The notes beneath the pieces are model-generated. The model ran no database searches, was not told the origin of the DNA, and saw only the letters and a list, made by a program, of their open reading frames with translations. From Saliterribacillus persicus (lineage in GTDB: Bacteria; Bacillota; Bacilli; Bacillales; Amphibacillaceae): DNA of 64,000 nt. A program made the position numbers and the translations under genes. The stretch lies in NCBI RefSeq assembly GCF_003337485.1, contig NZ_QPJJ01000002.1:124001-188000 (forward strand), in the 5' to 3' direction. The stretch's first letter is position 1. Each line of letters starts with the position of its first letter. Shown here one piece after another: positions 1 through 8,591 of the stretch.

Positions 1-15
1 CTTACATATATCATA

Positions 16-72
16 CAATCATTTACGATCAAAGTCAATCATAAATGATCAATAACAGTCATTATCAGTCAA
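16..72. repeat. Three phased 17-bp direct repeats (possible operator array)
   Basis: Three related 17-mers start at 16, 36 and 56, exactly 20 bp apart: CAATCATTTACGATCAA, CAATCATAAATGATCAA and CAGTCATTATCAGTCAA. The second contains a dyad (ATCAT-AA-ATGAT). The first has the same dyad with one mismatch, and the third is degenerate. A 20-bp period places the units on one face of the helix, as in cooperative operator arrays. They lie about 85-140 bp upstream of the transporter start at 156. The array may extend left of the window. No binding protein can be named. Confidence 0.5.
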
Positions 73-155
73 ATCCCAAGTAAGCAACGAAATCTCTAAT
101 TCCTGTTAAATATGATAATATAGGTAGCATCAGCACTAGAAAGAAGGTCAGCAAC

Positions 156-1508
156 ATGCGGAATTATTTATATCTCTTTTTTTCTTTCATTTTTTTACTA
201 CATATTTTTACGGAATTTTACACAAATAATATTTTAATTTATATACTTGGCATTTTATCCTTTATTATGCTTATCATTAGCTTTCCACTCGCAAATCGTC
301 TTTTTAAAATATTAGGCAGTGCTTTTTTAATAGCTGGTTTTTTCTTGTTTATCACAACAGATATACAAACGAGAGACATTCCACCGCTTCTTGGCACAAA
401 TTTATCCTTACTTACCTTACTTGCGGTTTTACCGTGGATGAATAGTGTTGTTCGAGCTGGAAGATTCGATACCTTAATGCAAAAGCTGCTACGGGGAAAT
501 GTAAAGGATCTCGGTACTCTATATCAACGGAGTACTACAGCAATGATGTCTTTAACCGCTTTTTTAAATGTCTCTGCTGCAACGATTGCACAGGACGTCT
601 TAGTAGATAATTTAAAACCGATTAAAAAAGATGTGGCAGATAAGTTTGTCATGATGGCTACGTTAAGAGGATATTCTCTTGCTTTATTATGGAGTCCATT
701 AGAAGTATTAATCGCTATTTCAATCTTTATTACCGGTGTTCAGTTCGGAGCATTATTACCATGGATGCTTAGCATTACGATATTCATGTATATCGTTGAC
801 AGTATTTGGGGTAGAATTTACTTTGGAAAATATAAATACCCGGCATCTAGAATGGGTAACAACCAACTAACGAATCATTCCAAAAAGAAAATAGCTCAAC
901 TCGCCTTAGCGCTTATCACTTTTTTAGCATGTGTTATTTTGATTGGAAATATTTTTGATTATGAATTTATCTTTGTTGTTACGATGCTCGTTTTTCCATT
1001 TGCATTTATCTGGGCTCTTTTAATTGGAAGGCTGAAAAGCTTTTGGGTAATCGGATGGGACAAGTTTAAACATACCACCAATAATATGCATAACTTTATT
1101 GTGTTGTTTGTGACGCTCGCATTTTTTGCAAACAGCTTAAATGCTTCACCAGCACAAACAATCATTCAACAGCCCATTTTAATGGTAGCGGACTACCCTG
1201 TAGTTATATTAATAATGGTCCAGCTGTTATTTGTAATTATGAGTATGTTTGGGATTCATCCGATTGCTACAATTGGTATTCTAGGTGGGTTAAGCACGTT
1301 ATTATTAGAAATTTTAAATCCACTCAGTTTAGCAATTATTTTGACAACAAGCGGAGTTGCAACAGTACCTATTGGAACCTATGGACTAGTGGTTACACTA
1401 ACCTCTATGAACCTAAAGAAAAGCCCTTATAAAATTACGTACTACAACTTAATCTATTCGGCGGTATTCGGAGCTGTCGGAATTTTCGTTGCATGGTTAG
1501 CATTATAG
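156..1508 (+). CDS. Polytopic membrane transporter, substrate unknown
   Basis: A 450-residue protein made almost entirely of hydrophobic segments, roughly 11-12 membrane helices, with a charged cytoplasmic loop near residues 225-245. The layout of two similar halves, each with a polar re-entrant-like stretch (around residues 128-150 and 365-410, rich in Ser, Thr, Gly and Pro), recalls carriers of the ion-transporter superfamily (ArsB/NhaD/DASS relatives). That assignment is a resemblance only. The ATG at 156 is preceded by AAGAAGG at 141-147 with 8-nt spacing. The gene stands alone on the plus strand behind the phased repeats at 16-72. The next operon has its own promoter-like sequence, so co-transcription is doubtful. 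If the DUF1611/racemase operon handles D-amino acids or their derivatives, this could be the cognate importer, but that is inference. Confidence 0.6.
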   Translation: MRNYLYLFFSFIFLLHIFTEFYTNNILIYILGILSFIMLIISFPLANRLFKILGSAFLIAGFFLFITTDIQTRDIPPLLGTNLSLLTLLAVLPWMNSVVRAGRFDTLMQKLLRGNVKDLGTLYQRSTTAMMSLTAFLNVSAATIAQDVLVDNLKPIKKDVADKFVMMATLRGYSLALLWSPLEVLIAISIFITGVQFGALLPWMLSITIFMYIVDSIWGRIYFGKYKYPASRMGNNQLTNHSKKKIAQLALALITFLACVILIGNIFDYEFIFVVTMLVFPFAFIWALLIGRLKSFWVIGWDKFKHTTNNMHNFIVLFVTLAFFANSLNASPAQTIIQQPILMVADYPVVILIMVQLLFVIMSMFGIHPIATIGILGGLSTLLLEILNPLSLAIILTTSGVATVPIGTYGLVVTLTSMNLKKSPYKITYYNLIYSAVFGAVGIFVAWLAL

Positions 1509-1563
1509 TATTGTCCTCATTTTCGGGTAGCGCTTACTGTGAGGTGCCGATCCTGTAAATGCG

Positions 1564-1593
1564 TTAGGTGTTTCAACAAAACTGTGCTATAAT
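1564..1593 (+). promoter_or_regulatory. Extended -10 promoter of the leader upstream of the DUF1611 operon
   Basis: TATAAT at 1588-1593 is preceded by TGC, giving an extended -10. The -35 region is weak (TTAGGT at 1564-1569). Transcription would start near 1600 and read first through the hairpins at 1631-1646 and 1655-1690. Confidence 0.5.
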
Positions 1594-1599
1594 ATGCGG

Positions 1600-1690
1600 T
1601 AAGGGGAAACCATATTTTGGTAATAGGGTGAGCGATCTTGATCGCTTTCAGTTTAGACTTTGTGCGATTGTAACAAAGTCTTTTTTGTTA
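1600..1690 (+). ncRNA. Structured leader or small RNA ending in an intrinsic terminator
   Basis: Downstream of the extended -10 there is a short hairpin (ACCA-TATTT-TGGT, about 1610-1622). A perfect 6-bp hairpin follows (AGCGAT-CTTG-ATCGCT, 1631-1646). A terminator stem comes last (AGACTTTGT at 1655-1663 pairing with ACAAAGTCT at 1673-1681), followed by a T-rich tail. About 140 nt then separate it from the ribosome-binding site at 1813-1818. It may be an attenuated leader, a free-standing small RNA, or only the terminator of the upstream transporter. I could not match it to a known riboswitch class. Confidence 0.4.
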
Positions 1691-1828
1691 TCTTTAGTGG
1701 TAAATTTTTCATCAGGTGGAATATAATTCTATTCAAATCTTTTGACTTGGTATATACAAGTCTATTTTTGGAGCAGTTTTATCATTTTCCATGATTTCTG
1801 TTTGATACCTTTAGGAGGAATAAGGAAA

Positions 1829-2917
1829 ATGAAGAAAACAGCCATTATTTATTGTGAAAAGAATTTCGGTGAGATGGACGGAAAAACAGCCAATGGGCTA
1901 ATTAGAAATTCTGAGATTTATCAAATACTAGGTGTTATAGATAGCACGAAAACCGGCTGGGATGCTGGTGAATTAATCAATAAACAGGAAAATGGGATTC
2001 CCGTTTTCAAGAATTTAGATGAGGCACTTACTAAGCTACCAGTAAAACCAGAGGAATTTATCTTCGGTCTTGCTCCTGCAGATGCAGTCTTACGTAAAGA
2101 AGAACGAAATATATTAAAGCAAGCAATGGAAAAAGGGATGAACATTGTTAATCCTTTACAGGAATTTTTAACAGAAGATGAAGACTGTATGGCACACGCA
2201 AATAAATTTGGCGTTACGATTAAAGACGTTAGAAAATACCCAAAACAAAATGAACTTCATATATTTTCAGGTGAAATTTTAAAAATAACACCACCAAGAA
2301 TTGCAATACTCGGCACAGATAGTGCTGTTGGAAAAAGAACGACAGCCATGATCATTGTTGAAAAATTAAAGGAAATTGGAATTAATGCAGTATTTATCGG
2401 CACTGGTCAAACAGGATTAATTCAAGGTGCAAAGTATGCTATTGCAATCGATGCACTACCCCTTCAATTCGCCATTGGTGAATTAGAAAATCAAATCATA
2501 AAAGCAAATAATGAAGAAAAGCCTGACCTCTTTTTAATCGAAGGACAAGGTGCTCTCAGCCACCCAGCCTATGTAAGCTCCACAGGGATCTTAAAAGGTT
2601 CCAAACCTAATGCTGTCATTGTACAACACCCTCCAAAACGTGAATTCTTAGGTGATTTTCCATTTATAAAAATGCCTACCATTAAAAGTGAAATCGACTT
2701 AATTGAATTATTTGGGAGTACTAAGGTAATTGCTGTTACATTGAATCATGAGAATATGAGTAAAGAAGAATTAGAGGAAGAAATAACACGTGCTGAATTA
2801 GATTTACAATTACCTGTCACCGATATTCTTACCTTTGGCAGCGATAAAATAATTAACAAAATCCTAACTACCTTTCCAGCTTTACAGGAAAAATCAAAGC
2901 AGTCGGCACTTAATTGA
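1829..2917 (+). CDS. DUF1611 family protein, DgcN-like (putative D-amino-acid N-acetyltransferase/ligase)
   Basis: A 362-residue cytoplasmic protein. The C-terminal half carries a P-loop (GTDSAVGKRT, about residues 162-171) followed by an IEGQGALSHP stretch, as expected for DUF1611. The N-terminal half is the Rossmann-like part of the family. Known members include DgcN, which acts with the epimerase DgcA in D-glutamate catabolism in marine proteobacteria and haloarchaea. The open frame runs up to a TTG at 1742, but AGGAGG at 1813-1818 fixes ATG 1829 as the start. It overlaps the next gene by 4 bp (TTGA), so the two are translationally coupled. The partner here is an alanine-racemase-fold enzyme rather than a DgcA-type enolase-superfamily enzyme. 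The family assignment is firm; the D-amino-acid substrate is inference. Confidence 0.8.
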   Translation: MKKTAIIYCEKNFGEMDGKTANGLIRNSEIYQILGVIDSTKTGWDAGELINKQENGIPVFKNLDEALTKLPVKPEEFIFGLAPADAVLRKEERNILKQAMEKGMNIVNPLQEFLTEDEDCMAHANKFGVTIKDVRKYPKQNELHIFSGEILKITPPRIAILGTDSAVGKRTTAMIIVEKLKEIGINAVFIGTGQTGLIQGAKYAIAIDALPLQFAIGELENQIIKANNEEKPDLFLIEGQGALSHPAYVSSTGILKGSKPNAVIVQHPPKREFLGDFPFIKMPTIKSEIDLIELFGSTKVIAVTLNHENMSKEELEEEITRAELDLQLPVTDILTFGSDKIINKILTTFPALQEKSKQSALN

Positions 2918-3990
2918 GCAATACCTTACAAACGCCGAGAATTAATATCGACCTAAAGAAGATTGCCCATAACGCGCTAAAAATAAAAGCACTCTATCAA
3001 GATAAGGGTATTGAAGTTATGGGTGTTGTAAAAGGGGTGTGTGCTAGTCCTGCAATTGCACAAACACTAATAAATAGTGGGATAACCCATTTAGCAGATT
3101 CTAAGATTGTTAACTTACGCAAAATGAAAGAAGCGGGTGTAGAGGCCACTTTTATACTTTTAAGAACTCCTTCTTTCAGTCAGGTTGAAGATGTAATTAC
3201 GTATGCTGATATCAGCTTCAATACCGAAATTTCTGTCATTCGTAAATTATCAGAAGAAGCCATCTCTCGCAATCAGAAACAAAAAATCATGTTAATGATT
3301 GAAATGGGTGACTTACGTGAAGGGATTATGCCTGAGGATTTAGCAACCTTCATTCCTGAAGTTCTTTCTTTATCTGGCATTGAATTAATCGGTATGGGAA
3401 CGAACTACGCCTGCTTTGGCGGCGTCATCCCAACTGAAGCAAAAATGCAAGAGTTTTCTGCGCTTGTAGCACATACACAACAAACCTTTTCCCTTCAATT
3501 CTCACTTGTTTCAGGTGGAAATTCAGCTAATTTTTGGTGGATTTCAAACACCGACAATCCAGGGTTAGTTAATAATATTCGAATAGGCGAATCGATTCTT
3601 CTTGGTCGGGAAACAATTCATCGTCAAAAAATTCCCGACCTTTATACAGATGCATTTACATTCACATCTGAAATAATCGAATTAAAAACAAAACCTAGTT
3701 ATCCTAATGGGGAAATGAGTCAAAATGCATTTGGAGAAACACCAATTTTTAAAGATATTGGTAGAATCAGAAGAGCGATCCTATCTGTAGGACGTCAGGA
3801 TATTTTAGTAGATGAATTGATGCCCATAGAAGCGATAGAAATTTTAGGGGCAAGTAGTGATCACATTGTATTAGATGTAAAACAAGAAATTTTAGCAGTT
3901 GGCGATGAAGTATCGTTTTTTCTTAATTATGGCGCTTTACTAATGGCAATGACGTCTCCTTATGTTTATAAAAATTATTTAGTCAACTAA
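2914..3990 (+). CDS. Alanine racemase-fold PLP enzyme (ornithine racemase-like amino-acid racemase)
   Basis: A 358-residue protein with the fold-type III PLP-barrel signature. The likely Schiff-base lysine is K40 in the segment GVVKGVCASP, in place of the usual KANAYGHG. A phosphate-binding segment with SGGNSANFWW and a later GESILLG stretch fit the ornithine racemase (Orr)/YhfX-like branch more than true alanine racemase. The start is a TTG overlapping the upstream stop codon in TTGA, which indicates coupled translation with the DUF1611 gene. The pair probably interconverts and modifies a D- or L-amino acid. Which one cannot be read from the sequence. A bidirectional terminator follows immediately. 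Confidence 0.78.
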   Translation: MSNTLQTPRINIDLKKIAHNALKIKALYQDKGIEVMGVVKGVCASPAIAQTLINSGITHLADSKIVNLRKMKEAGVEATFILLRTPSFSQVEDVITYADISFNTEISVIRKLSEEAISRNQKQKIMLMIEMGDLREGIMPEDLATFIPEVLSLSGIELIGMGTNYACFGGVIPTEAKMQEFSALVAHTQQTFSLQFSLVSGGNSANFWWISNTDNPGLVNNIRIGESILLGRETIHRQKIPDLYTDAFTFTSEIIELKTKPSYPNGEMSQNAFGETPIFKDIGRIRRAILSVGRQDILVDELMPIEAIEILGASSDHIVLDVKQEILAVGDEVSFFLNYGALLMAMTSPYVYKNYLVN

Positions 3991-4038
3991 AAAATGAGCC
4001 CTGCCAGCGTTTTAGCGCTAGGTTAGGGTTCATTTTTT
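3990..4038. terminator. Bidirectional intrinsic terminator
   Basis: TGAGCCCT (3995-4002) pairs with AGGGTTCA (4025-4032) around an inner AGCG/CGCT stem. It is flanked by A6 on the left and T6 on the right, so it can serve both the racemase gene and the converging zinc-ribbon/peptide-transport operon. Confidence 0.8.
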
Positions 4039-4531
4039 ATCTTTCATCATAATAATCATCCGATTCAATTGAAGGCCAGCCAGCTCTAGCATATTCTCCC
4101 TCATAAAATTCCACATTCATGCCAAACCAATAATATTCTTGCATATCACCTTCCGGATCATTTAACACGACGCCACCACTTATTCGATATTCCCCAGGCT
4201 GCTCTAGTTCCTGATCTTCTTTTTGTTTTAACTTCATTTCAATATCGTAAAATGAATCAAATTCACAGCCTCTTTCCATGCACTCTGATTCAAAAAACTC
4301 CTGTGCCACTGCTAGTGCTTCTGCTTCGCGATCTTCCTTATTAAAATCAAATATTACATAAGCGCCTATGACGAGCACAAGGATTATAATGATATTTCTA
4401 TTCTTATTTTGAAACATGGAAAGAAAGCTATTTTGACTCGTAGCCTTCGTAAAAGATGCACCGCAATTCGCACAAAAATTCCCTTTCCCTACTCGTTGTT
4501 CTCCGCAATACTTGCAGTAATTAATCCCCAA
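4037..4531 (-). CDS. Zinc-ribbon membrane protein, last gene of the peptide transport operon
   Basis: A 164-residue protein. Residues 6-24 form a zinc ribbon with two CxxC knuckles (CKYC and CANC). A single membrane helix lies near residues 48-65, followed by an acidic extracytoplasmic domain ending in a Tyr/Asp-rich tail. The start is a TTG with AGGAG 7 nt upstream. It begins 21 bp after the ATPase gene and has no promoter of its own that I can see, so it is probably the last cistron of the peptide ABC operon. No function is known to me. The domain layout resembles small zinc-ribbon proteins of bacilli that have one membrane span. Confidence 0.7.
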   Translation of the reverse strand: MGINYCKYCGEQRVGKGNFCANCGASFTKATSQNSFLSMFQNKNRNIIIILVLVIGAYVIFDFNKEDREAEALAVAQEFFESECMERGCEFDSFYDIEMKLKQKEDQELEQPGEYRISGGVVLNDPEGDMQEYYWFGMNVEFYEGEYARAGWPSIESDDYYDER

Positions 4532-4552
4532 AAAATCGCTCCTTACTAATCT

Positions 4553-5554
4553 TTATTCCTCATATAAATGACATGCTACAAAATGACCTTCGTCTTTTTC
4601 TCTTTTTTTAGGAGTAACCGTCTTGCAAATGTCCATCACATATGGACATCTCGTATGAAAGACACACCCAGAAGGAGGATCCATTGGAGAGGGCACCTCG
4701 CCCTTTATTACAATTCGATCCTTCTTTTTCTTATTATCAGCAACTGGTACCGCTGATAGTAGTGCTTCTGTATATGGATGAAGCGGCGAATCAAACAGCT
4801 GATCGGTATTTGCCTCTTCTACTAAATGACCTAAATACATCACACCAATTCGATCTGAAATGTGCCGAACAACGCTCATATCATGGGCAATAAACAGGTA
4901 TGTTAATTGATATTCTTTTTGTAAATCCTTCAGTAAATTAAGCATTTGTGATTGAATCGATACATCAAGTGCTGATACTGGTTCATCTAATATTAAAACA
5001 TTTGGATTTAAAATTAATGCGCGTGCAATACCAATTCGTTGCCGTTGTCCACCCGAAAATTCATGCGGATACCGGTAGTAATGTTCCCTTTGCATTCCTA
5101 CTTTTTCAAGCATTTCTAAGACAAGATTTCTACGCTCCGCCTTTGACCCACGATCATGAATAGCTAACGGCTCTTCTAAAATATCCCCAATTCTTTTTCG
5201 TGGATTTAAAGAAGAGAATGGATCTTGAAAAACCATTTGCAATTCTGTCCGTAGCTTTCGCATTTCATTATCTGACAAAGAAAAGATATCTTTGTCATTA
5301 TAAAAAACGTGACCACTTGTTGGTTCAGTTAGATGCAATATCGATCGTCCTGCAGTACTTTTACCACAGCCCGATTCTCCTACCAACCCATATGTTTCTC
5401 CTTTATACAGGTTAAAGGAAATATCATCGACAGCTTTCACTTCTGCAAGCGTTTTACCAAGTCTACCAAATGCCCCTCTGACGGGAAAGTATTTTTTAAG
5501 ATTTCGCACTTCTAATAGAGGCTTTGATGTTGTTTCCGTATTCATTTCGGTCAT
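4553..5554 (-). CDS. Peptide ABC transporter ATP-binding protein (DppF/OppF type)
   Basis: A 333-residue ATPase with Walker A GESGCGKST, a Q-loop (VFQDPFSSLNPR), the signature SGGQRQRIGIARAL, Walker B LILDEPVSALDV and a switch histidine in FIAHDM. The C-terminal extension carries the CPY-type cysteines of the oligopeptide/dipeptide family (GCVFHTRCPY...C), which in relatives bind an Fe-S cluster. It pairs with the second ATPase directly upstream (12-bp gap) to power the two permeases of the same operon. The start is an ATG with GAGGAGTG upstream. Confidence 0.9.
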   Translation of the reverse strand: MTEMNTETTSKPLLEVRNLKKYFPVRGAFGRLGKTLAEVKAVDDISFNLYKGETYGLVGESGCGKSTAGRSILHLTEPTSGHVFYNDKDIFSLSDNEMRKLRTELQMVFQDPFSSLNPRKRIGDILEEPLAIHDRGSKAERRNLVLEMLEKVGMQREHYYRYPHEFSGGQRQRIGIARALILNPNVLILDEPVSALDVSIQSQMLNLLKDLQKEYQLTYLFIAHDMSVVRHISDRIGVMYLGHLVEEANTDQLFDSPLHPYTEALLSAVPVADNKKKKDRIVIKGEVPSPMDPPSGCVFHTRCPYVMDICKTVTPKKREKDEGHFVACHLYEE

Positions 5555-5566
5555 GCTTACACTCCT

Positions 5567-6547
5567 CTAACCAATCTTTTTATAATGCCAGCAACGTACA
5601 TGTTTTTCATCACGATCATGCTCGAGTACAGGATGCTCTTGTTTACATAGCTCATCTGCAAATGGACATCTCGTTGAAAAGCGACAAGCATTTGGCACTT
5701 GATCTAAACTAGGAACGGTTCCTTCAATAACAGGTAAGGAATCCTTGCGATCTCCGTCTAATTGTGGAATTGATTGAATTAATCCTTTTGTATAAGGATG
5801 AAGTGGATTCGTAAATAAGCTTTCTGTATCAGTTATTTCCACAATTTCACCTAGATACATCACAATTACTTTACTACATAGCTCTGAAACAACACCTAAG
5901 TCGTGTGTAATAAACATAACCGCCATGCCCATATCCTTATTTAAATCACGAATTAAGTCTAAAATTTGTGCTTGAATGGTTACATCGAGTGCAGTCGTAG
6001 GCTCATCAGCGATCAATAATGATGGCTGACAGGATAATGCCATCGCAATCATTACCCGCTGTTGCATACCTCCTGAAAGCTGATGCGGAAATTCATTTAC
6101 ACGTTTTTCTGGCGCTGGAATTCCAGTTAACCTGAGCATCTCTACAGCCTTTTGATGTGCTTGTTTTTTCGTTACTTTTTGATGCAATCGAATGGTTTCT
6201 GCTATCTGATCCCCGACAGTATAAACCGGATTTAAAGAACTTATCGGGTCCTGAAAGATCATGGACATATCATTACCACGGATTTTTTGCATGCGCTTCT
6301 GCGGCATATGTAAAATGCTCTCATTATTAAACAAAATATCTCCTTCATATTCCACCAAGCGTTTTTCATCGAAAAGTCGCATAATAGATTGCGAGGTTAC
6401 ACTTTTACCACAACCTGATTCTCCTACAACCCCAACAATTTCACCAGGAGCTATGGAAAAGCTAACATCGTCAACTGCTGTGACTCTACCTCTTTCGGTA
6501 TGAAAATGCGTGCGTAAATTTTTAACTTCTAATAAAGGGTTAGTCAT
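5567..6547 (-). CDS. Peptide ABC transporter ATP-binding protein (DppD/OppD type)
   Basis: A 326-residue ATPase with Walker A GESGCGKS, the QDPISSLNP Q-loop, the signature LSGGMQQRVMIAMAL, Walker B LLIADEPTTALDV and a switch HD. The C-terminal CRFSTRCPFADELC segment is the oligopeptide-family extension. It forms the DppD/OppD half of the heterodimeric ATPase. Genes on both sides are 12-18 bp away in one minus-strand operon. The start at 6547 has GGAGG upstream. Confidence 0.9.
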   Translation of the reverse strand: MTNPLLEVKNLRTHFHTERGRVTAVDDVSFSIAPGEIVGVVGESGCGKSVTSQSIMRLFDEKRLVEYEGDILFNNESILHMPQKRMQKIRGNDMSMIFQDPISSLNPVYTVGDQIAETIRLHQKVTKKQAHQKAVEMLRLTGIPAPEKRVNEFPHQLSGGMQQRVMIAMALSCQPSLLIADEPTTALDVTIQAQILDLIRDLNKDMGMAVMFITHDLGVVSELCSKVIVMYLGEIVEITDTESLFTNPLHPYTKGLIQSIPQLDGDRKDSLPVIEGTVPSLDQVPNACRFSTRCPFADELCKQEHPVLEHDRDEKHVRCWHYKKIG

Positions 6548-6565
6548 ACAAGGAACCTCCTCTCG

Positions 6566-7465
6566 TTATTTTTTTCCTTTTGTTGCGTGTGGATCTATCA
6601 CATCACGTAGTCCGTCCCCTAATAAATTCAAACCTAAAACAGATAAAACAATCATGATACCTGGAAAAACAACCATCCACCATGCTTGAAAGACGAGTAA
6701 TTTCCCGTCATACAAAATATTTCCCCAGCTTGGATCAGGGGCTGGAATTCCAACGCCTAAAAAGCTCAATGCCGCTTCTGTAATGATTGTTTCTGCAAAA
6801 ATAAAGGTAGCTTGGACAATCAAAGGTGATATGGTGTTAGGTGCAATATGTTTCCAAATAATCCGAAAACTACTTGCACCCTGTGCATGCATCGCTTCAA
6901 TATACGTTTGTTCTTTAATAACAAGTGCAGAAGAACGCACCACTCTGGCAATATTCGGAGTAAAGACGATACTCAGCGCGATAATTACATTCGTAGTAGA
7001 AGGTCCTAATGCTGCCATTAAAGCAATCGCTAATAACACACCAGGAATAGACATAAGGCCATCTGATATACGCATTAATACATGATCTAGCACACGATAA
7101 TAGCTGGAATATAGTCCAATAACTAAGCCTAAAAAAGAAGTAATAACGGTAACTGCTAGACCCACCCATAAAGAAACTTGAGCCCCATGAGCAATACGCG
7201 ATAATAAATCTCGTCCAAATTCATCTGTACCAAGTAAGTGACTCATACTAGGAGCTTGTAAACGATTCGCGACTTCCATCTCTACTGGTCCATATGGAAT
7301 AACGAGTGGTCCAATAAATGCTAATACGAGAAGAAGAAAGAAGATGATTGCTCCAGTTACAAAGAGGGAGCTTGATGAAAATCGGCGTAATAGTAATTTT
7401 TTCTGTCGTTGGCGAAAGCTTCTCATTTCCTGCGTGAAAGAAGCTTCTTTTTTAAGTAAAGCCAT
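6566..7465 (-). CDS. Peptide ABC transporter permease (DppC/OppC type)
   Basis: A 299-residue inner-membrane permease. It has an N-terminal OppC-type cytoplasmic tail rich in basic residues, a first helix near residues 34-56, then the GTDEFGRDLLSRIAHGAQVSL motif segment and about five further helices. The EAA loop contains EAMHAQGASSFRIIWKHIAPN, the contact with the ATPases. Its position between the B-type permease and the D-type ATPase is canonical for dpp/opp operons. Confidence 0.9.
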   Translation of the reverse strand: MALLKKEASFTQEMRSFRQRQKKLLLRRFSSSSLFVTGAIIFFLLLVLAFIGPLVIPYGPVEMEVANRLQAPSMSHLLGTDEFGRDLLSRIAHGAQVSLWVGLAVTVITSFLGLVIGLYSSYYRVLDHVLMRISDGLMSIPGVLLAIALMAALGPSTTNVIIALSIVFTPNIARVVRSSALVIKEQTYIEAMHAQGASSFRIIWKHIAPNTISPLIVQATFIFAETIITEAALSFLGVGIPAPDPSWGNILYDGKLLVFQAWWMVVFPGIMIVLSVLGLNLLGDGLRDVIDPHATKGKK

Positions 7466-7482
7466 GCATCTAATCCCCCTCT

Positions 7483-8433
7483 CTATTTTTTATCTAGACG
7501 CACTCTCGGATCAATGACTCCATATAGTAAATCTACAATTAAATTTATAAATACATAGATAAAAGTAACAATCAGAACAACACCCTGGATCACCGGGTAA
7601 TCACGACGCTCCACGGAATTAATAATTAATTGCCCAATACCTGGAATGTTAAAAATCGTCTCTGTTACTACAGCCCCAACAATAAGAGTTCCAAATGATT
7701 GTCCGATAACAGTTAAAATAGGTAAAAAAGCATTTCTAAAGGCATGCTTTAAAATTACACGACGTTCTACAACCCCTTTTGCTCGAGCGGTTTTTATATA
7801 ATTACTATTTAACACCTCTAGCATCGATGCCCGAGTCATTCTTGCGACTAAAGCTGCTTGAATCGCACCTAGAGAAATGGCTGGTAAAATTAGAAACTTT
7901 AAATGTGTAAAGAGTCCATCGCTTAAAGGAGCATAGCCCCCTATTGGTAACCATTGCAATTGTACACCTACAAAAAGCATTAATAGTAACCCTAAGATAA
8001 AGCTAGGAACAGCCATACCTAAAAGCGAAATACCCATCAAGGACTGATCTAACCATGATCCACGCCTGTAAGCTGCAATAATTCCGATCGGTATAGCAAT
8101 GATTAACGCAAAAATTTCAGCGAAAATAGCTAATGACAGGGTAGGTCCTAAATGATTTATAATAGCTTCTTCCACCGTTTCTCGCATAAAATAAGACGTT
8201 CCCAAGTCACCAGTTAAAGCGCCCATAACCCAATTTGTATATTGCTCTATAATCGGTTCATTCAAACCAAGCTGCTCACTTAAGGATTCAATTTGTTCTT
8301 GTGTCGCTTCTTGCCCTAATATAATTGCAGCAGGATCTCCTGGTGTAATATGTATGATGGAAAAAATAACGACAGATACCACAAATAAGACCGGTATGAG
8401 TGATAATATTCTTTTAATAATATAAGCAAACAA
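7483..8433 (-). CDS. Peptide ABC transporter permease (DppB/OppB type)
   Basis: A 316-residue permease beginning MFAYIIKRI, with the conserved ITPGDPA motif around residue 33, six membrane helices and the EAA loop ARAKGVVERRVILKHAFRNA. The open frame extends three codons further to a TTG at 8442. That codon abuts the AAAGGAGG sequence, whereas the TTG at 8433-8431 lies 8 nt from it, so I take 8433 as the start. It pairs with the DppC-type protein downstream. A hairpin terminator separates it from the binding-protein gene. Confidence 0.88.
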   Translation of the reverse strand: MFAYIIKRILSLIPVLFVVSVVIFSIIHITPGDPAAIILGQEATQEQIESLSEQLGLNEPIIEQYTNWVMGALTGDLGTSYFMRETVEEAIINHLGPTLSLAIFAEIFALIIAIPIGIIAAYRRGSWLDQSLMGISLLGMAVPSFILGLLLMLFVGVQLQWLPIGGYAPLSDGLFTHLKFLILPAISLGAIQAALVARMTRASMLEVLNSNYIKTARAKGVVERRVILKHAFRNAFLPILTVIGQSFGTLIVGAVVTETIFNIPGIGQLIINSVERRDYPVIQGVVLIVTFIYVFINLIVDLLYGVIDPRVRLDKK

Positions 8434-8495
8434 AGGTGACAACCTCCTTTCTAACAGTTTAGCACAACCCTTAAATATAATAGAAATGGCAGAGG

Positions 8496-8559
8496 TAGAA
8501 AAACAGAAGAATAATAGAATTAACCATTATTCCCTTCTGTCTTTTACGCAATGCCATTT
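8496..8559 (-). terminator. Attenuating hairpin between binding-protein and permease genes
   Basis: ACAGAAG and its partner CTTCTGT (about 8503-8539) form a long stem followed on the minus strand by TTTTTCT. An outer pair AAATGGCA (8484-8491) and TGCCATTT (8552-8559) extends it. The placement fits partial termination that gives more binding protein than permease. Confidence 0.65.
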
Positions 8560-8591
8560 CAGTCATTTCATTATTCAGTTATCACACTTTT

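Noticed and set aside
1530-1545. cre-like sequence around GGTAGCGCTTACTG
   Set aside because: Only about 11 of 14 positions fit the consensus, and it lies far from any clear start of transcription.
1742-1828. 29-codon N-terminal extension of the DUF1611 protein from a TTG
   Set aside because: The segment is hydrophobic and unlike the family, and AGGAGG at 1813-1818 marks ATG 1829.
4568-5712. Several short plus-strand frames opposite the peptide ATPase genes
   Set aside because: Shadows of conserved ATPase genes, without start signals.
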